A stretch of DNA of 64,000 nt from assembly GCF_009827325.1 (NCBI RefSeq), contig NZ_WTYC01000003.1:124001-188000 (forward strand), written 5' to 3'. A model generated the notes under the pieces. That model saw only the letters and a program-made list of their open reading frames with translations. It did no database searches and was not told the DNA's origin. The position numbers and the translations under genes are program-made. The DNA is from Qipengyuania vulgaris (GTDB lineage: Bacteria; Pseudomonadota; Alphaproteobacteria; Sphingomonadales; Sphingomonadaceae). Shown one piece after another: positions 25,517 through 34,338 of the stretch (positions within the stretch are counted from its first letter, which is position 1; each line of letters begins with the position of its first letter).

Positions 25517-26019
25517 GCAACGAATGTCTGTTTCCCACCCCGTTCTTGCCGTTTCCGCTCGACGAAGTGATCATCAAATTCAGTCATTCCGCTGCCGACG
25601 CCATTACGGATATTCATTAGTCAACGGCGATCATCTCCCCATCATTACGAATGCAAGGGAAGATAGGGCGGAAATCCGAGGTTTTCAGAGGAATCGTAAC
25701 ATCAATCTGGAGCAAAAAGTCTCTTCACCCACGCAGGACCTAAACGCAGCGTATGTCCGGTTTGAACGGTTTCCTAGCGGAAGCGCTCTGATAGGAAAGT
25801 TTTTCCTAAACTGACCCCTGCGGGACCTCTTAGCCACTTCTCCAGCGAGACTAGCCGACAACTCGCAGCGACAGCTTTGGACTTCGCAACCACGATAGAT
25901 GATGAACGAAACTGGGTGGAAAGTACCCCGAAGTATATCAAGTTGTCCCATGCCATAGGCGAGCGAGGTTCATCCAACCCTGCCTCTATCCGATCCAGGC
26001 GCTCAGGGAGCCCTGCGGG
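25517..26019. other. Gene-free stretch with repeat remnants
   Basis: Holds the second copy of TTCCCACCCCGTTCTTGCC (25532-25550) and a GTTTCCGCTCGACG segment like the dispersed repeats nearby. Two leftward frames (25685-25951 and 25774-25977) overlap here but neither has a good start, composition or motif. They may be remains of a decayed small gene. Confidence 0.4.
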
Positions 26020-27903
26020 TCACATGTTCACGTAGAAGTGCTGAGCGTGTTGGGGCTTGGTGGCAAATCCATCCTGGAGGCCTTCGGCCCAGGTGTTAGG
26101 GGAGCTGCTGGTTGGCTTTCCGTGCTGTGAACATTTGGCAATGAAGGCGCTCTTGAGCGGCGCAACGGCATCCGCAACGCGTCCATGGTTGCCCCATCCC
26201 TTCGGATCCCACTCGACATCGACGGTGAAAGTGTTGCTGTAGCAACTCGGATTGATCGTGTTGCGATCGGTAGCCTCCATCCCGACCGCCAACCAGACGC
26301 GCACGCTCTTGCTGGCGAGACCGCTGCTCTGGCTGATTGTTCCACCTGCAGAAGCGCGCGGCTGCGGGGTGTTCGCAGCGGCTCCAATTTGAGGCGCCGA
26401 GTTCAGACGTGCTTGCTCTTGTCTCGCGAAAGCAGCCTGCTGTTCACGAGCATCTTGCGCGCGCTCAATAGCAGCAAGCCTCGTATCCTCCCTGCGTGCC
26501 TCTTCTGCTTGGCGGCGGGCATATTCGGCTCGGCCCCTGGCGATAGCTTCGTTCGCAGAATCGCGCATTGACTGCTCCATCGCGTCGTTCTTAGCAGTGG
26601 CTTCGGACCAGCCCTTTAATAGCCCCCCGACAAATCCTCCCATATTGTTGGTAGTCACCTCAGGGGGATTATCTGCTTCGTACTGCTCCTCCAAACGAGC
26701 TAGTTGAGCGTCTTCGGCGGCCATCCGGGCCTCCTCTATTCTCCACTGGCGTTCGGCTTCGTCCTCTGCCCTCTGGGCGTCAGCGAATGCTGTGGGAGAA
26801 GAATTCGCTAAACGGACAATTTTGTGTGGAGGGGTTCCAGCGTTTCTTGGAATAAATTCGATTGTGTATGGATCGACGACCCGGACAACCCCGTCGTACA
26901 GTTCCGACCGGAAGAAACCATCTGCACCTTGCCTGTAGTGCTGCACACCGTATGAGGCTGCCTGAGCTAGGACCCCTCCACTTAATGTATAGCTGTTTGC
27001 TTGCGCTGGCGAAGTGCCTGGGCGACCATAAACACCTGGGGCCAATTCGGTAGGCTGCGCGTTTGTGCCATGGCGCCTTGTAAACCGAACAAGACTGGCT
27101 TTCTCGTTGCCTTCTTCGAAGAGCTCCACTGTCGTTGGATCGACAATTCTGTAAACCATCACAAGATCGTTTGAAGGAGATCCGAGACGATACTCAGCCC
27201 CCTGCTCACGCTTGAAAGGAAAGCTCATTGAGGGACCTTTCGCCAAGAGAGTGTCACCCTCTTGCGCGAGAACAACGTAACTAGCCCCATCCTCTCGATC
27301 GAATACCCCGTCGACGATGCGCATTCTCTCCGCCTTCGCGAGAGCTACCTCTTCTTCATTGAGACGGACGTAGGAGCCTCGCGTCGGGGGGTTGAGCGCG
27401 TTCTTCTCTTTTTGGACCGTGAAGGTGACCCGATCAGCCCCCGCAGGTTGGAGACGGAGGATAAAATCTCCGCCGTAACCCTTCTTCTTTCGTGACACCG
27501 TACCGTCGGCCGCAACAATCCACTTTTCCTTGGTATCGTTGCCGTTTGCATCCCGCAAAACCAACTTTCCGTTCGATTTGAGTTCCCAGGTAGATGCCAC
27601 CCCTTCTTGCCGCACTTCGAGAACGCGACCGGGTTCTTTCCAGGAATACTCGAGCAATAGGGAGCCTTCGGTACCATCGATCTTCCACAACCAGTAACCT
27701 CCGGCAAGTGAGGCGAGGGCTCCCCAGTTTTTTCTAGTTTCGGGATCGATGCTCGAGTTGGCATTCTGATTGTGTTGCGAGGTCGCAAGTGCTGTGGGCT
27801 CTTGGGGCGGCGGAGACGAAGAACTGTCCTCTTGCTGAGCCAATGACGGACCGGAAAGCAGCGCGGTTAGGCTCGCTGCCGCAAGGATGACGGAAAGTTT
27901 CAT
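26020..27903 (-). CDS. Large exported protein with coiled-coil segment, unknown function
   Basis: A 627-residue protein with a signal peptide (about 1-22, SLAQQ). Residues about 55-170 form a strand-rich domain with YWLWKIDGTEGSLLLEYSWK, and a second similar block around 190-370 repeats themes such as YRLGSPSNDLVMVYRIVDPTTVELFEE and VVDPYTIEFIPRN, suggesting duplicated domains. A charged helix rich in Ala, Arg, Glu and Gln (about 375-505) predicts a coiled coil. The end has two Cys near CYSNTFTVDVEWD and AKCSQHGKP, giving a possible disulphide domain. No catalytic motif is seen. Confidence 0.7.
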   Translation of the reverse strand: MKLSVILAAASLTALLSGPSLAQQEDSSSSPPPQEPTALATSQHNQNANSSIDPETRKNWGALASLAGGYWLWKIDGTEGSLLLEYSWKEPGRVLEVRQEGVASTWELKSNGKLVLRDANGNDTKEKWIVAADGTVSRKKKGYGGDFILRLQPAGADRVTFTVQKEKNALNPPTRGSYVRLNEEEVALAKAERMRIVDGVFDREDGASYVVLAQEGDTLLAKGPSMSFPFKREQGAEYRLGSPSNDLVMVYRIVDPTTVELFEEGNEKASLVRFTRRHGTNAQPTELAPGVYGRPGTSPAQANSYTLSGGVLAQAASYGVQHYRQGADGFFRSELYDGVVRVVDPYTIEFIPRNAGTPPHKIVRLANSSPTAFADAQRAEDEAERQWRIEEARMAAEDAQLARLEEQYEADNPPEVTTNNMGGFVGGLLKGWSEATAKNDAMEQSMRDSANEAIARGRAEYARRQAEEARREDTRLAAIERAQDAREQQAAFARQEQARLNSAPQIGAAANTPQPRASAGGTISQSSGLASKSVRVWLAVGMEATDRNTINPSCYSNTFTVDVEWDPKGWGNHGRVADAVAPLKSAFIAKCSQHGKPTSSSPNTWAEGLQDGFATKPQHAQHFYVNM

Positions 27904-28064
27904 GCTGCCCCCAGAGAATCAGGAGGCCCGCAGCCTCTCAAGAGAATGATTTACCAAGCAGTTTCCCGAGAGCAAAAGAAATCTACTCGCGAGGCCTCAT
28001 GCTTGGATTATGCCGAGCGGTATGTGCCGAAATGGCTAACTGTCAGCTGGTTGCAGATAGCGGT

Positions 28065-28400
28065 TCAAGCAGCCCGCCTGTCTAGGTCAGGAAACAGCGG
28101 CAAAGGTTGCGGCTGGTGGGGCTCAACCACGTTTGCGTCGTAGAGCGAGGTCGTCACCCACTCGACTGAGGTGTCCACGTAGACCCCGCGCGCCTCAACG
28201 CGAACGCTCCCAGCTCCTTCTCTTGCCACTTCCCACGTGCATTGCAGCTCGTCGTCGTACGTGCCCAGCAGCAACGTTCCATCGCTGACGCCCAGCAGGA
28301 ACCGATCGTCGTCATCGAAGGGCACGGTCAGGACAGTTTCCAGGTCGCCCGACACATGCAGGCGAGCACTTCCGAGTACGGGTTTGATCGTCACAGCCAT
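28065..28400 (-). CDS. Small acidic protein of unknown function
   Basis: A 111-residue protein from the ATG at 28400 with AAAGGTG upstream (a longer frame starts at 28481). It looks beta-rich with alternating hydrophobic residues (ARLHVSGDLETVLTVPFDDD and GVSDGTLLLGTYDDELQCTW). No signal peptide and no family recognised. The end PLFPDLDRRAA is typical of nothing known to me. Confidence 0.55.
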   Translation of the reverse strand: MAVTIKPVLGSARLHVSGDLETVLTVPFDDDDRFLLGVSDGTLLLGTYDDELQCTWEVAREGAGSVRVEARGVYVDTSVEWVTTSLYDANVVEPHQPQPLPLFPDLDRRAA

Positions 28401-28814
28401 TACAGAATCACCTTTCTTGCATGAGAACATACAGAGAACCCGAGGTGAGGAAAAGGGTGATGTTGCCGGGGCGGCGCGCAAAAAAATATAGCGAGAGCGA
28501 AAGACCCCGGGCCTACCCAGCTAAAGCGGAGCATTCCTTATTTTCCGTTGAAGCATAGGTCGCCTTCTTCGCTAAACCGAAGGATAATCCTTAGGAGATT
28601 GTCCGAACTCAATCACTTGCACCACGCAACGAGGTTATCGGAGCCGGAGCAGGCAACTACTTGAAGATCTGATTGAGCACACGAAGACCTAAGCCTCGAA
28701 GTGTCTAGGTCTATTTGCCGTTGTCAGAGGAGGAAAAGGGGCGCACACAGCCTGCAAAGCGCGGGTCGATGTTCCGAATTGATGCCTCAGGTATCAACTA
28801 TTTGGGAGTTCGGT
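28401..28814. other. Intergenic stretch with an inverted repeat
   Basis: No coding frame is convincing. An inverted repeat AGACCTA (28685-28691) and TAGGTCT (28706-28712) with a 14-base loop lies about 100 bases before the next gene and could be a regulatory site or hairpin. A purine-rich AGAGGAGGAAAAGG follows at about 28727. Confidence 0.4.
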
Positions 28815-29492
28815 ATGCTCATGCCTCGCTTTGTATCGTTAGCATTTTTGCTCGTCCTCTCATTGTCACTATCTGTGGCAGCGCAGACCGGAACGCCACC
28901 GAACTACAAGGTGGTGAAGCCTGGCCCAGTCATTCGAGTGGCTGCCGACAATTTCCACCTCACGGGTTCTTTCAGCGTTAGTAGAGGCACCGAAGTTCAG
29001 CCCATCGAAGAGAAGTCATTTGGTTCTGGTGGAGCCTGTATCTACGGTGATTTAGCAGCGGTAGGCGCGCCCGAGCTATCCTGTACCACAAACACACAAT
29101 GTACTCAGGCTTGGACCGAATTCCACGCGGGGAATCTGAGCAACCCAAACTATGACGCAGCTGCGTTTAACGGAACGTCAGGACAGTGTATCGCTAATCG
29201 CTGCTGGTACCGACCGGGGCCCTTACTCTGTACGCGGGTCGTTCCGCCAAATTCTTGGTCTCTAGGCCATCACAAATTCGGTCCATTTAGCCTGGGACAC
29301 GTCGCAAGGCTGTTCGGAGAGGATGCACAAATTGATTGGCAAGTAGTGACTTGCTCCAACCATGCCCAAGCCAAGGGGCAAGACGATACTGCCTGCGCCA
29401 TCGGTCAAGGGGTCTATACTCCACCAGCTGAAGCCTCAAAACTCAAGGCGACAAACTGGGAATCCGTAGTCCGGCATCCAGGCGGAGTTTAG
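28815..29492 (+). CDS. Exported Cys-containing protein of unknown function
   Basis: A 225-residue protein from the ATG at 28815 with GGGAG six bases upstream (a longer frame starts at 28701). The signal peptide covers about 1-23 (SVAAQ). The mature protein has many cysteines (SGGACIYGD, ELSCTTNTQC, GQCIANRCWYRPG, LLCTRVV, QVVTCSNH, DTACAIGQ), probably forming several disulphides outside the cytoplasm. A central NSWSLGHHKFGPFSLGHV segment is aromatic and His-containing. No family recognised. Confidence 0.65.
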   Translation: MLMPRFVSLAFLLVLSLSLSVAAQTGTPPNYKVVKPGPVIRVAADNFHLTGSFSVSRGTEVQPIEEKSFGSGGACIYGDLAAVGAPELSCTTNTQCTQAWTEFHAGNLSNPNYDAAAFNGTSGQCIANRCWYRPGPLLCTRVVPPNSWSLGHHKFGPFSLGHVARLFGEDAQIDWQVVTCSNHAQAKGQDDTACAIGQGVYTPPAEASKLKATNWESVVRHPGGV

Positions 29493-29826
29493 AGGGGGCT
29501 CACCCGGCCTCCCATGATCAGCTGATACTTTTGCAAAAGCTTCTCGCAGTGAGTACTTAAAGCCATACTTTCGGTGAAAGCTGATCGTTTCATTCACATA
29601 AACTGCATCATCGATCAGGCTCGGGATCAAGCCTGTTGAGGTAATCGAATGAGGGGGCAATTGGGATGGCTACGCTTGCCGATACTAAACCACGGCACAT
29701 TCGCTAGGTTTTGTGACGACCACAAACCACCCCGAAGTCGCCGGCGCTGAGATCCGTCCGTCAAAGTAGCGGACGGTCCGCTTTTGTGGTGTCCCAACGA
29801 CGCTCTCTTATATCCGAAGTGAGGGC
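29493..29826. other. Junction region with inverted repeats
   Basis: Downstream of the exported protein, without a supported gene. Around 29753-29776 CCGTCCG and CGGACGG form a hairpin next to GTCCGCTTTTG, the same GCGGAC theme as other island intergenic repeats. A leftward frame (29436-29660) has no start or family and is not supported. The thiolase fragment begins to its right. Confidence 0.4.
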
Positions 29827-29840
29827 GCGTTGCTGCCGGA
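29823..29840. repeat. 18-bp repeat at the thiolase break
   Basis: GGGCGCGTTGCTGCCGGA, identical to 23278-23295. Placed exactly where the thiolase reading frame loses family similarity. Confidence 0.5.
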
Positions 29841-30034
29841 TCGCGGTATCGCCAGCTGACCAGACCGATCAGATCGACCGTATCGACATGATCGAGAATG
29901 CCATGCGCTCCGGCGTCGTCCGACGCATTGCGCGCAGCCCGGGCCATCATCTCAACCGGTTCCAGCGCCCCTGAAGCTGCCTGCGGGCGGTCGCAAAATT
30001 CGCCGACACCCACGATCACCGCGTGATCCGTCAT
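29827..30034 (-). pseudogene. Truncated thiolase / acetyl-CoA acetyltransferase-like gene (5' fragment)
   Basis: Starts at the ATG at 30034 (MTDHAVIVGVGEFCDRP) and matches the beginning of a thiolase-like family for about 68 residues, through EPVEMMARAARNA and DLIGLVSWRYRDPAA. After that the frame runs on into unrelated sequence, with no catalytic Cys or His. An intact gene would be near 500 codons. The break coincides with an 18-bp repeat also found at 23278. It marks deletion or recombination within the island. Confidence 0.72.
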
Positions 30035-30049
30035 TTGCTCAGTCTCCAC

Positions 30050-30468
30050 TTTTCCGTCGGTGTTCGGAAAATTGGCGAGCGGGTCAAGGTAAATCTAATA
30101 TAATTAGATATAGGGCTGAATTGATCAGCCTGCTCTCACCGCCGAAGGTGCAGTCTATCCTTTCCGCCTCGACCAGATCGGATGAATGCCGCCCTGTGGA
30201 CGGCATCCGATGTGCCGCCGGCCCTGTGATAACATCTGGCGGGCCAACACTTCATGGAGCACTTCCTGCGCTGCACGTTGGTCCCTTTTTGCTGTGATTT
30301 CCTAAAGCACATAATAAGCTCAACCGTGAAATGACCGGTCTCTAAATGGAAGCATCCGACCTGCCAGGTGACGGATGCGTTTATCGTTTCCTGGCTTGTG
30401 GCTCCAGTTCTCGACGGGGTCGGCGTGCTCATGGACATCCATTCAGAGCAGCCCCTCTCCAGACGTTA
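30050..30468. other. Gene-free stretch between thiolase fragment and relaxase
   Basis: Contains the perfect inverted repeat at 30093-30109 (separate entry) and a hairpin ATCGGATG...CGGCATCCGAT at about 30176-30210 that may end the leftward relaxase transcript, although no T-run follows. No coding frame is supported. Confidence 0.45.
30093..30109. promoter_or_regulatory. Candidate repressor operator upstream of the truncated thiolase
   Basis: ATCTAATATAATTAGAT has perfect 7-bp arms and a 3-base centre, about 60 bases upstream of the thiolase start, where a promoter should lie. The form suits a TetR- or MarR-type dimer. No such regulator is left nearby, so it looks orphaned. Confidence 0.5.
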
Positions 30469-32286
30469 TCACAAGCCGGGTCCTTTCCCTCTTCCCTTCG
30501 TGGCAGCCAATCGCACCGCGTCGCTAAATTCGTCGTTCTCATCGCCGCGACCTGGCTCTGGAAAGCGCGAGAAATGGGTCGACGTCTTGCTTGGAACGGA
30601 CTTTTCCGGCAGCGTTCTTTCCAAGTTTTTGGGTTCTGTGTTGCCGCGCTTCTGCTGAGACGGCGCACCCGATTTGCTCGTCCTCGCGTTCGCTGACTTT
30701 GACGAAACAACCTTTTTGACATCGACCGCTGGATCATAAAGCGTCTCGCCGGTTTTCAGCACTAGGGCGTATCCTTTAACCTTCGCAATTTCCCGACACA
30801 CTTGTTGAAACGCCGGTGGCCCAAATACCGGGATGACATCACCTCGCTGGTGCGCAAGGGCCAAGCTAGCCGCGATTGCGTTTCTGTCGCCTGGGTCAAC
30901 CACCAAGACAACCCCCGCGTCGCTGATTGCGAGGCCTCCGTCAGCACGGCGATACTCAACGCCATGTTTATACTCTTGCCTGCTCAGCCCATGGGCTTCT
31001 GCAATCTTTCGATCCCGGGACGCGTTGGGGGTGAACACCAAAGCAGGAAGCTCGACTTGAGGCGGATTAGGACAGCCCGCCTTGTACCAGGCTTCGCGTC
31101 TTAACTGGGTTTCAGCGATCGTAGCGCGAGCGCGGTCGAAGGCTTTCTTTACCTCGGCCTGTGCCACATCGAAGCAGCGCAATCGCCTCGCCTCAGCGAT
31201 CAGGTTTGCATAAGTTTCCTCCCTTGCGCGGGCCCTTTTTTTAATAGCTTGTCGCCTTGCTCTTAGCTGTGCCAAGGCTTCATTCAGCGCTTCCCGCACA
31301 CGGGCGCGCTCTGCGCGAAGGGCAGCAAGGTAGTCCTCAAACGGGTCACGCTCGCGGAGGGGGTCCGGTGTATACTCACCCAGCTTGCTCACCATTCTGC
31401 GGTAAGAAAATTCTCGCCCGAAGGAGGTCGCCTTCATCCGCACATTACCGATGACGATCTCTGCCCCCGAGCCTTTTGTGTGATAGCTGGCATCATGTTT
31501 AGCGAGGCGATTGTGCAGGTCCTGCCAAGTTTCCGAGGATCGCAAGTCCTGAGCGATTGCGGCGTACTCGGGAGAAGACCCCTTCTCGGGGGCAACCAGC
31601 TTGCGAGTGTCGCAGCCTGCGCGTGAACCATCAGCGCGGCGCATAATCTTTCCGGTTGCGCGCTCGCGGACCTCGCCGCCGTTAGCAACGTAGATCGCGT
31701 TAGGTTCGGACTCCCAACCCTGTGCATCTTCGACAAGCGCTGTGACCTGATGTAGCGGATCAATTTCCCAACCGTCACCGGGGCTGACCACCCGCTGGCG
31801 CACCAAGTCAACGCGGTTGACCACGATATGAAGATGATAGTTCGCGGTGTTGCTATGGGTGGCCCAGATGATCTGGCAATGCTGGTAGCCCATCTCTTCC
31901 GCAAAAATGTCGAGCGTCTCTTCAATTTGTTTCACGGAGGGGCATTCGTTGGACTTCCAACTTATCAGGTAATGCTCCAGCGGATCCTTTGCGCCGGGCG
32001 CGAGCAAGTTGGCTGCGATCATCTGGCGCTGATGTTGCGAGAGCTTACGGCCAGCCAGACATCGAGTGCCATGCCGATGCACCTTCTCGCCGGGCTGAAT
32101 GGTGTGACCCGCCAAGATCTGCGCGTCCATCACATATCTGGCGAGCGCATTTTCGCCGTCTGCAACCATCAGTCGGTCTGCGCTGGCATTCAACACGTAG
32201 GTTGAAAGCACATTTACGATGGTGCGGACCTCGTCGAGTGAACGCTTCCTGCGCGGAGCGTCTTTCCGGATGCGCTTGATGATCAC
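30469..32286 (-). CDS. MOBP-type (TraI/MobA-like) relaxase with LPD7 domain
   Basis: A 605-residue conjugative relaxase that should nick oriT and lead DNA transfer. The N-terminal domain has the motif I Tyr in ENALARYVMDAQ (Tyr near residue 51) and the His motif NYHLHIVVNRVD near residue 150. A long helical region (about 320-400) follows, then an LPD7-like domain (GGLAISDAGVVLVVDPGDR onward, about 455-525), typical of Ti/IncP-type relaxases. The basic C-terminus is low complexity. It overlaps mobC as ATGA. The oriT with an IncP-like nick site lies 320 bases upstream. Confidence 0.92.
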   Translation of the reverse strand: MIIKRIRKDAPRRKRSLDEVRTIVNVLSTYVLNASADRLMVADGENALARYVMDAQILAGHTIQPGEKVHRHGTRCLAGRKLSQHQRQMIAANLLAPGAKDPLEHYLISWKSNECPSVKQIEETLDIFAEEMGYQHCQIIWATHSNTANYHLHIVVNRVDLVRQRVVSPGDGWEIDPLHQVTALVEDAQGWESEPNAIYVANGGEVRERATGKIMRRADGSRAGCDTRKLVAPEKGSSPEYAAIAQDLRSSETWQDLHNRLAKHDASYHTKGSGAEIVIGNVRMKATSFGREFSYRRMVSKLGEYTPDPLRERDPFEDYLAALRAERARVREALNEALAQLRARRQAIKKRARAREETYANLIAEARRLRCFDVAQAEVKKAFDRARATIAETQLRREAWYKAGCPNPPQVELPALVFTPNASRDRKIAEAHGLSRQEYKHGVEYRRADGGLAISDAGVVLVVDPGDRNAIAASLALAHQRGDVIPVFGPPAFQQVCREIAKVKGYALVLKTGETLYDPAVDVKKVVSSKSANARTSKSGAPSQQKRGNTEPKNLERTLPEKSVPSKTSTHFSRFPEPGRGDENDEFSDAVRLAATKGRGKGPGL

Positions 32287-32561
32287 CCCAGATTATCCGG
32301 ATGCGACGCAGCGGATGAGAGCAATTCGACTAGGCCGCGAAGTTCATCCACAAGCTGTGGCTCGGTACGCGCATCGCTCTCAAGTCTGCGCGTCAGCCTG
32401 AGTAGTTCAGCGAGTGCGGCCAAGGCGGGTGTCGATAGGACCGGCGTATCGGTCACCCGCCGGTACAAATATGTCGAAACTGGAAGATGCGCAGCAAATG
32501 CTGCGACCTTGATTTCCTCGATCTGACGCGGCTGCAACCGCAGCGATACTGTCTTTGACAT
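32283..32561 (-). CDS. MobC/TraJ-like relaxosome accessory protein
   Basis: A 92-residue protein from the ATG at 32561 (a longer frame starts inside the oriT). It begins SKTVSLRLQPRQIEEIKVAA, a strand-helix pattern of ribbon-helix-helix relaxosome proteins, and continues with helices (ALAALAELLRLTRRLES). It lies between the oriT and the relaxase, overlapping the latter, just as traJ precedes traI in IncP plasmids. It should bind the oriT repeat and recruit the relaxase. Confidence 0.82.
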   Translation of the reverse strand: MSKTVSLRLQPRQIEEIKVAAFAAHLPVSTYLYRRVTDTPVLSTPALAALAELLRLTRRLESDARTEPQLVDELRGLVELLSSAASHPDNLG

Positions 32562-32606
32562 TCCAGATTTACCTGATGCGAGAAGGCGACCGCCGAGCAC
32601 AGGACT

Positions 32607-32632
32607 GAGCGTGTAAACACGCTCCATCCTGC
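32607..32632. other. Candidate origin of transfer (oriT) with IncP-type nick site
   Basis: A perfect inverted repeat GAGCGTGT-AA-ACACGCTC (32607-32624) is followed at once by CATCCTGC (32625-32632), which matches the IncP-family nick consensus YATCCTGY. It sits 46 bases upstream of the mobC start, in the same arrangement as characterised P-type oriTs. Cleavage is expected after the G at 32631 on the + strand. Confidence 0.85.
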
Positions 32633-32642
32633 CTAAAAATTT

Positions 32643-32691
32643 CCTCCCTCAATGGGAAAGAACGGCGCCCTCATTGAGAACCTTGCGAGAC
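32643..32691. repeat. Second inverted repeat beside oriT
   Basis: CTCAATG and CATTGAG arms lie around 32649-32681 (CTCAATGGG then CCCTCATTGAG), separated by about 15 bases, directly beyond the nick site. Possibly a binding site for relaxosome or TraK-like proteins. The remaining bases to 32899 show no gene. Confidence 0.45.
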
Positions 32692-32899
32692 CAGTCGGCT
32701 CGCACTCGAGATTACTTGGTAGAGGCCGGGAGACCGGACTCACTGAGTTCGAGGATTGGGGTCGATGCGCTAATCCTCGCTGCAGTGAGATTGCTAACTG
32801 CATCGAGATACGATCACGCGAAGGTCTGCGACAACGAAGTCCACCATATCGGTTCACTTGTTGAGTATCCGACAAATGCAGAAGCCTGCGCGTCGGATA

Positions 32900-33571
32900 C
32901 TAATCGCTCATCGCATCATACCGGCACATAAGCTTGCCCCGGGACCGGTACGACTCCTGCCCAGGATATTGGCAGGACTCGTAGAGCCTAAGAAGGTGGT
33001 AGGGGTCAGCATTCGTGCCTCGAGCGTTGGCATAGTTTAAGATCTCGACGAGGGATTCGTCGAAGGGCGCCTCGCGCCGATGCCAGTCAACGTCGCCACC
33101 AACAGCTTCCTCGACCCCCTCAGCGAAATTGATCTTCGCGAAGGATTCTTCTGTGAACCATTGTGGCTTCACATAACCTTGGGTGAAGAGCCCAAAAGTC
33201 AGAAGAAGAGCCGCAGCAAATCCGATGGTGAAGACTGCGGAGCCCCAAGAGAAGGCCGAAAAGAATGAGGCTTGCGTGGACGGGGAGGCCTTGTGAATGC
33301 GTTCGACGGTGTCGTCGACCATCTTCTGAACCACAGCCTCGGACCTCGTCTGGATCTGAGCGAGAATTGTGTCGGATGCATCTGAGACCGTGTCTCGCAG
33401 CTGTCTCCACTGTACATATCGGACCATCAAATCGGCAACGTATGTTGGACTTTGCGCGAGGGCCTCAGGCGCGAGCAGGAGAAAGTCGCGAAGTTGGTCG
33501 GCGTCTTCGGGGAGCATGGCGCGACCCGTGGCCTGCTTGAAGAGGGCGGGATAATCGAGACGGTCGCTCAT
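32900..33571 (-). CDS. Membrane protein of the mobilisation module (TraM-like position)
   Basis: A 223-residue protein from the ATG at 33571, overlapping the ATPase stop as ATGA. The first half is helical (DADQLRDFLLLAPEALAQSP, VSDASDTILAQIQTRSEAVV). A membrane helix lies at about 114-140 (FFSAFSWGSAVFTIGFAAAL), followed by an exposed tail with two Cys near the end. In IncP plasmids a ParA-like TraL and TraM lie beside oriT, and this gene has the TraM place, but no sequence similarity can be claimed. Confidence 0.68.
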   Translation of the reverse strand: MSDRLDYPALFKQATGRAMLPEDADQLRDFLLLAPEALAQSPTYVADLMVRYVQWRQLRDTVSDASDTILAQIQTRSEAVVQKMVDDTVERIHKASPSTQASFFSAFSWGSAVFTIGFAAALLLTFGLFTQGYVKPQWFTEESFAKINFAEGVEEAVGGDVDWHRREAPFDESLVEILNYANARGTNADPYHLLRLYESCQYPGQESYRSRGKLMCRYDAMSD

Positions 33572-34287
33572 CGTGCGATCCTTTCCAAGAGAGGGGCGAA
33601 GGCTTCTCGAGCCTCCGCGAGATAGGCGAAGACGTCGTGGTGGAGCCACGGTGGGAGAGTATCCAAAGACGCGCGGATGAAGGGAGTGTCACTGCGTTCG
33701 AGAGCCCGCGCAGCGCCGATCGATAATTCGGGCATGACTAACTCGGTTCCGCCTTGGGCCACCAAGTTCGCACGAGTGTTACTCTCGTCCCACTCGTGGA
33801 AATCGTGTTTCGTTGCGGCCCGCATGTTCTTTACCGCAAAGGTGCGATCGCAACTGACCTGGCCCATCGTCTGGTTGAGAATGTTCAAGCTGTCGTACTC
33901 GGATGACGCAGTCCAAAGCCGAAAGAAAGGCCGCTGGAGATGATCCGCCGTTGCCTGCATTCGCGGATATTGGATGGGCAGGACGCTCCCAACTTGGCTT
34001 GCCAGGTCGACGAGGATTACCGATTTGGGATCGACTTGGGACATTAGCGAGAACATCCGGTCCCATTCACTAGGATCCGTCCAATCGATGAATGTGATGT
34101 CTTCGTTGGCATGAAAGCGAATGAAGTTCTGGTTGGTCGGATCGACGTCGAAGCCAACCCAGCTGATGTTGTGGAAGGTGAGGAGGTAAGCGAGCAAGCG
34201 GATCAAAAACGTCTTGCCGACGCCGCCCTTACCGCCATCCACACACAGGATGGCGGCGACGACCTCATGAATCGTAAGCTGTCGCAT
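33568..34287 (-). CDS. ParA/MinD-like ATPase (TraL-like) of the mobilisation module
   Basis: A 239-residue P-loop ATPase from the ATG at 34287 (a TTG at 34302 is possible). The deviant Walker A motif CVDGGKGGVGKTFLIRLLAY (about 14-33) with the signature Lys identifies the ParA/MinD group. GFDVDPTNQNFIRF near residue 46 is the next conserved region and VILVDLASQVG near 91 the Walker B-like Asp. In IncP plasmids TraL is such an ATPase encoded next to oriT. It may position the relaxosome or help engage a helper's transfer machinery. Confidence 0.83.
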   Translation of the reverse strand: MRQLTIHEVVAAILCVDGGKGGVGKTFLIRLLAYLLTFHNISWVGFDVDPTNQNFIRFHANEDITFIDWTDPSEWDRMFSLMSQVDPKSVILVDLASQVGSVLPIQYPRMQATADHLQRPFFRLWTASSEYDSLNILNQTMGQVSCDRTFAVKNMRAATKHDFHEWDESNTRANLVAQGGTELVMPELSIGAARALERSDTPFIRASLDTLPPWLHHDVFAYLAEAREAFAPLLERIAR

Positions 34288-34338
34288 GATTTGAACTTTC
34301 AATTTTGGTGATGCTAATGGCGAACGGGCAGGGAGCGC

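Noticed and set aside
25685..25977. Two overlapping leftward frames
   Set aside because: Weak starts and no consistent motif. They might be remains of a small regulator, but I cannot support a gene.
29436..29660. 74-residue leftward frame
   Set aside because: No ribosome site and no recognised family; it overlaps the end of the exported protein at 28815-29492.
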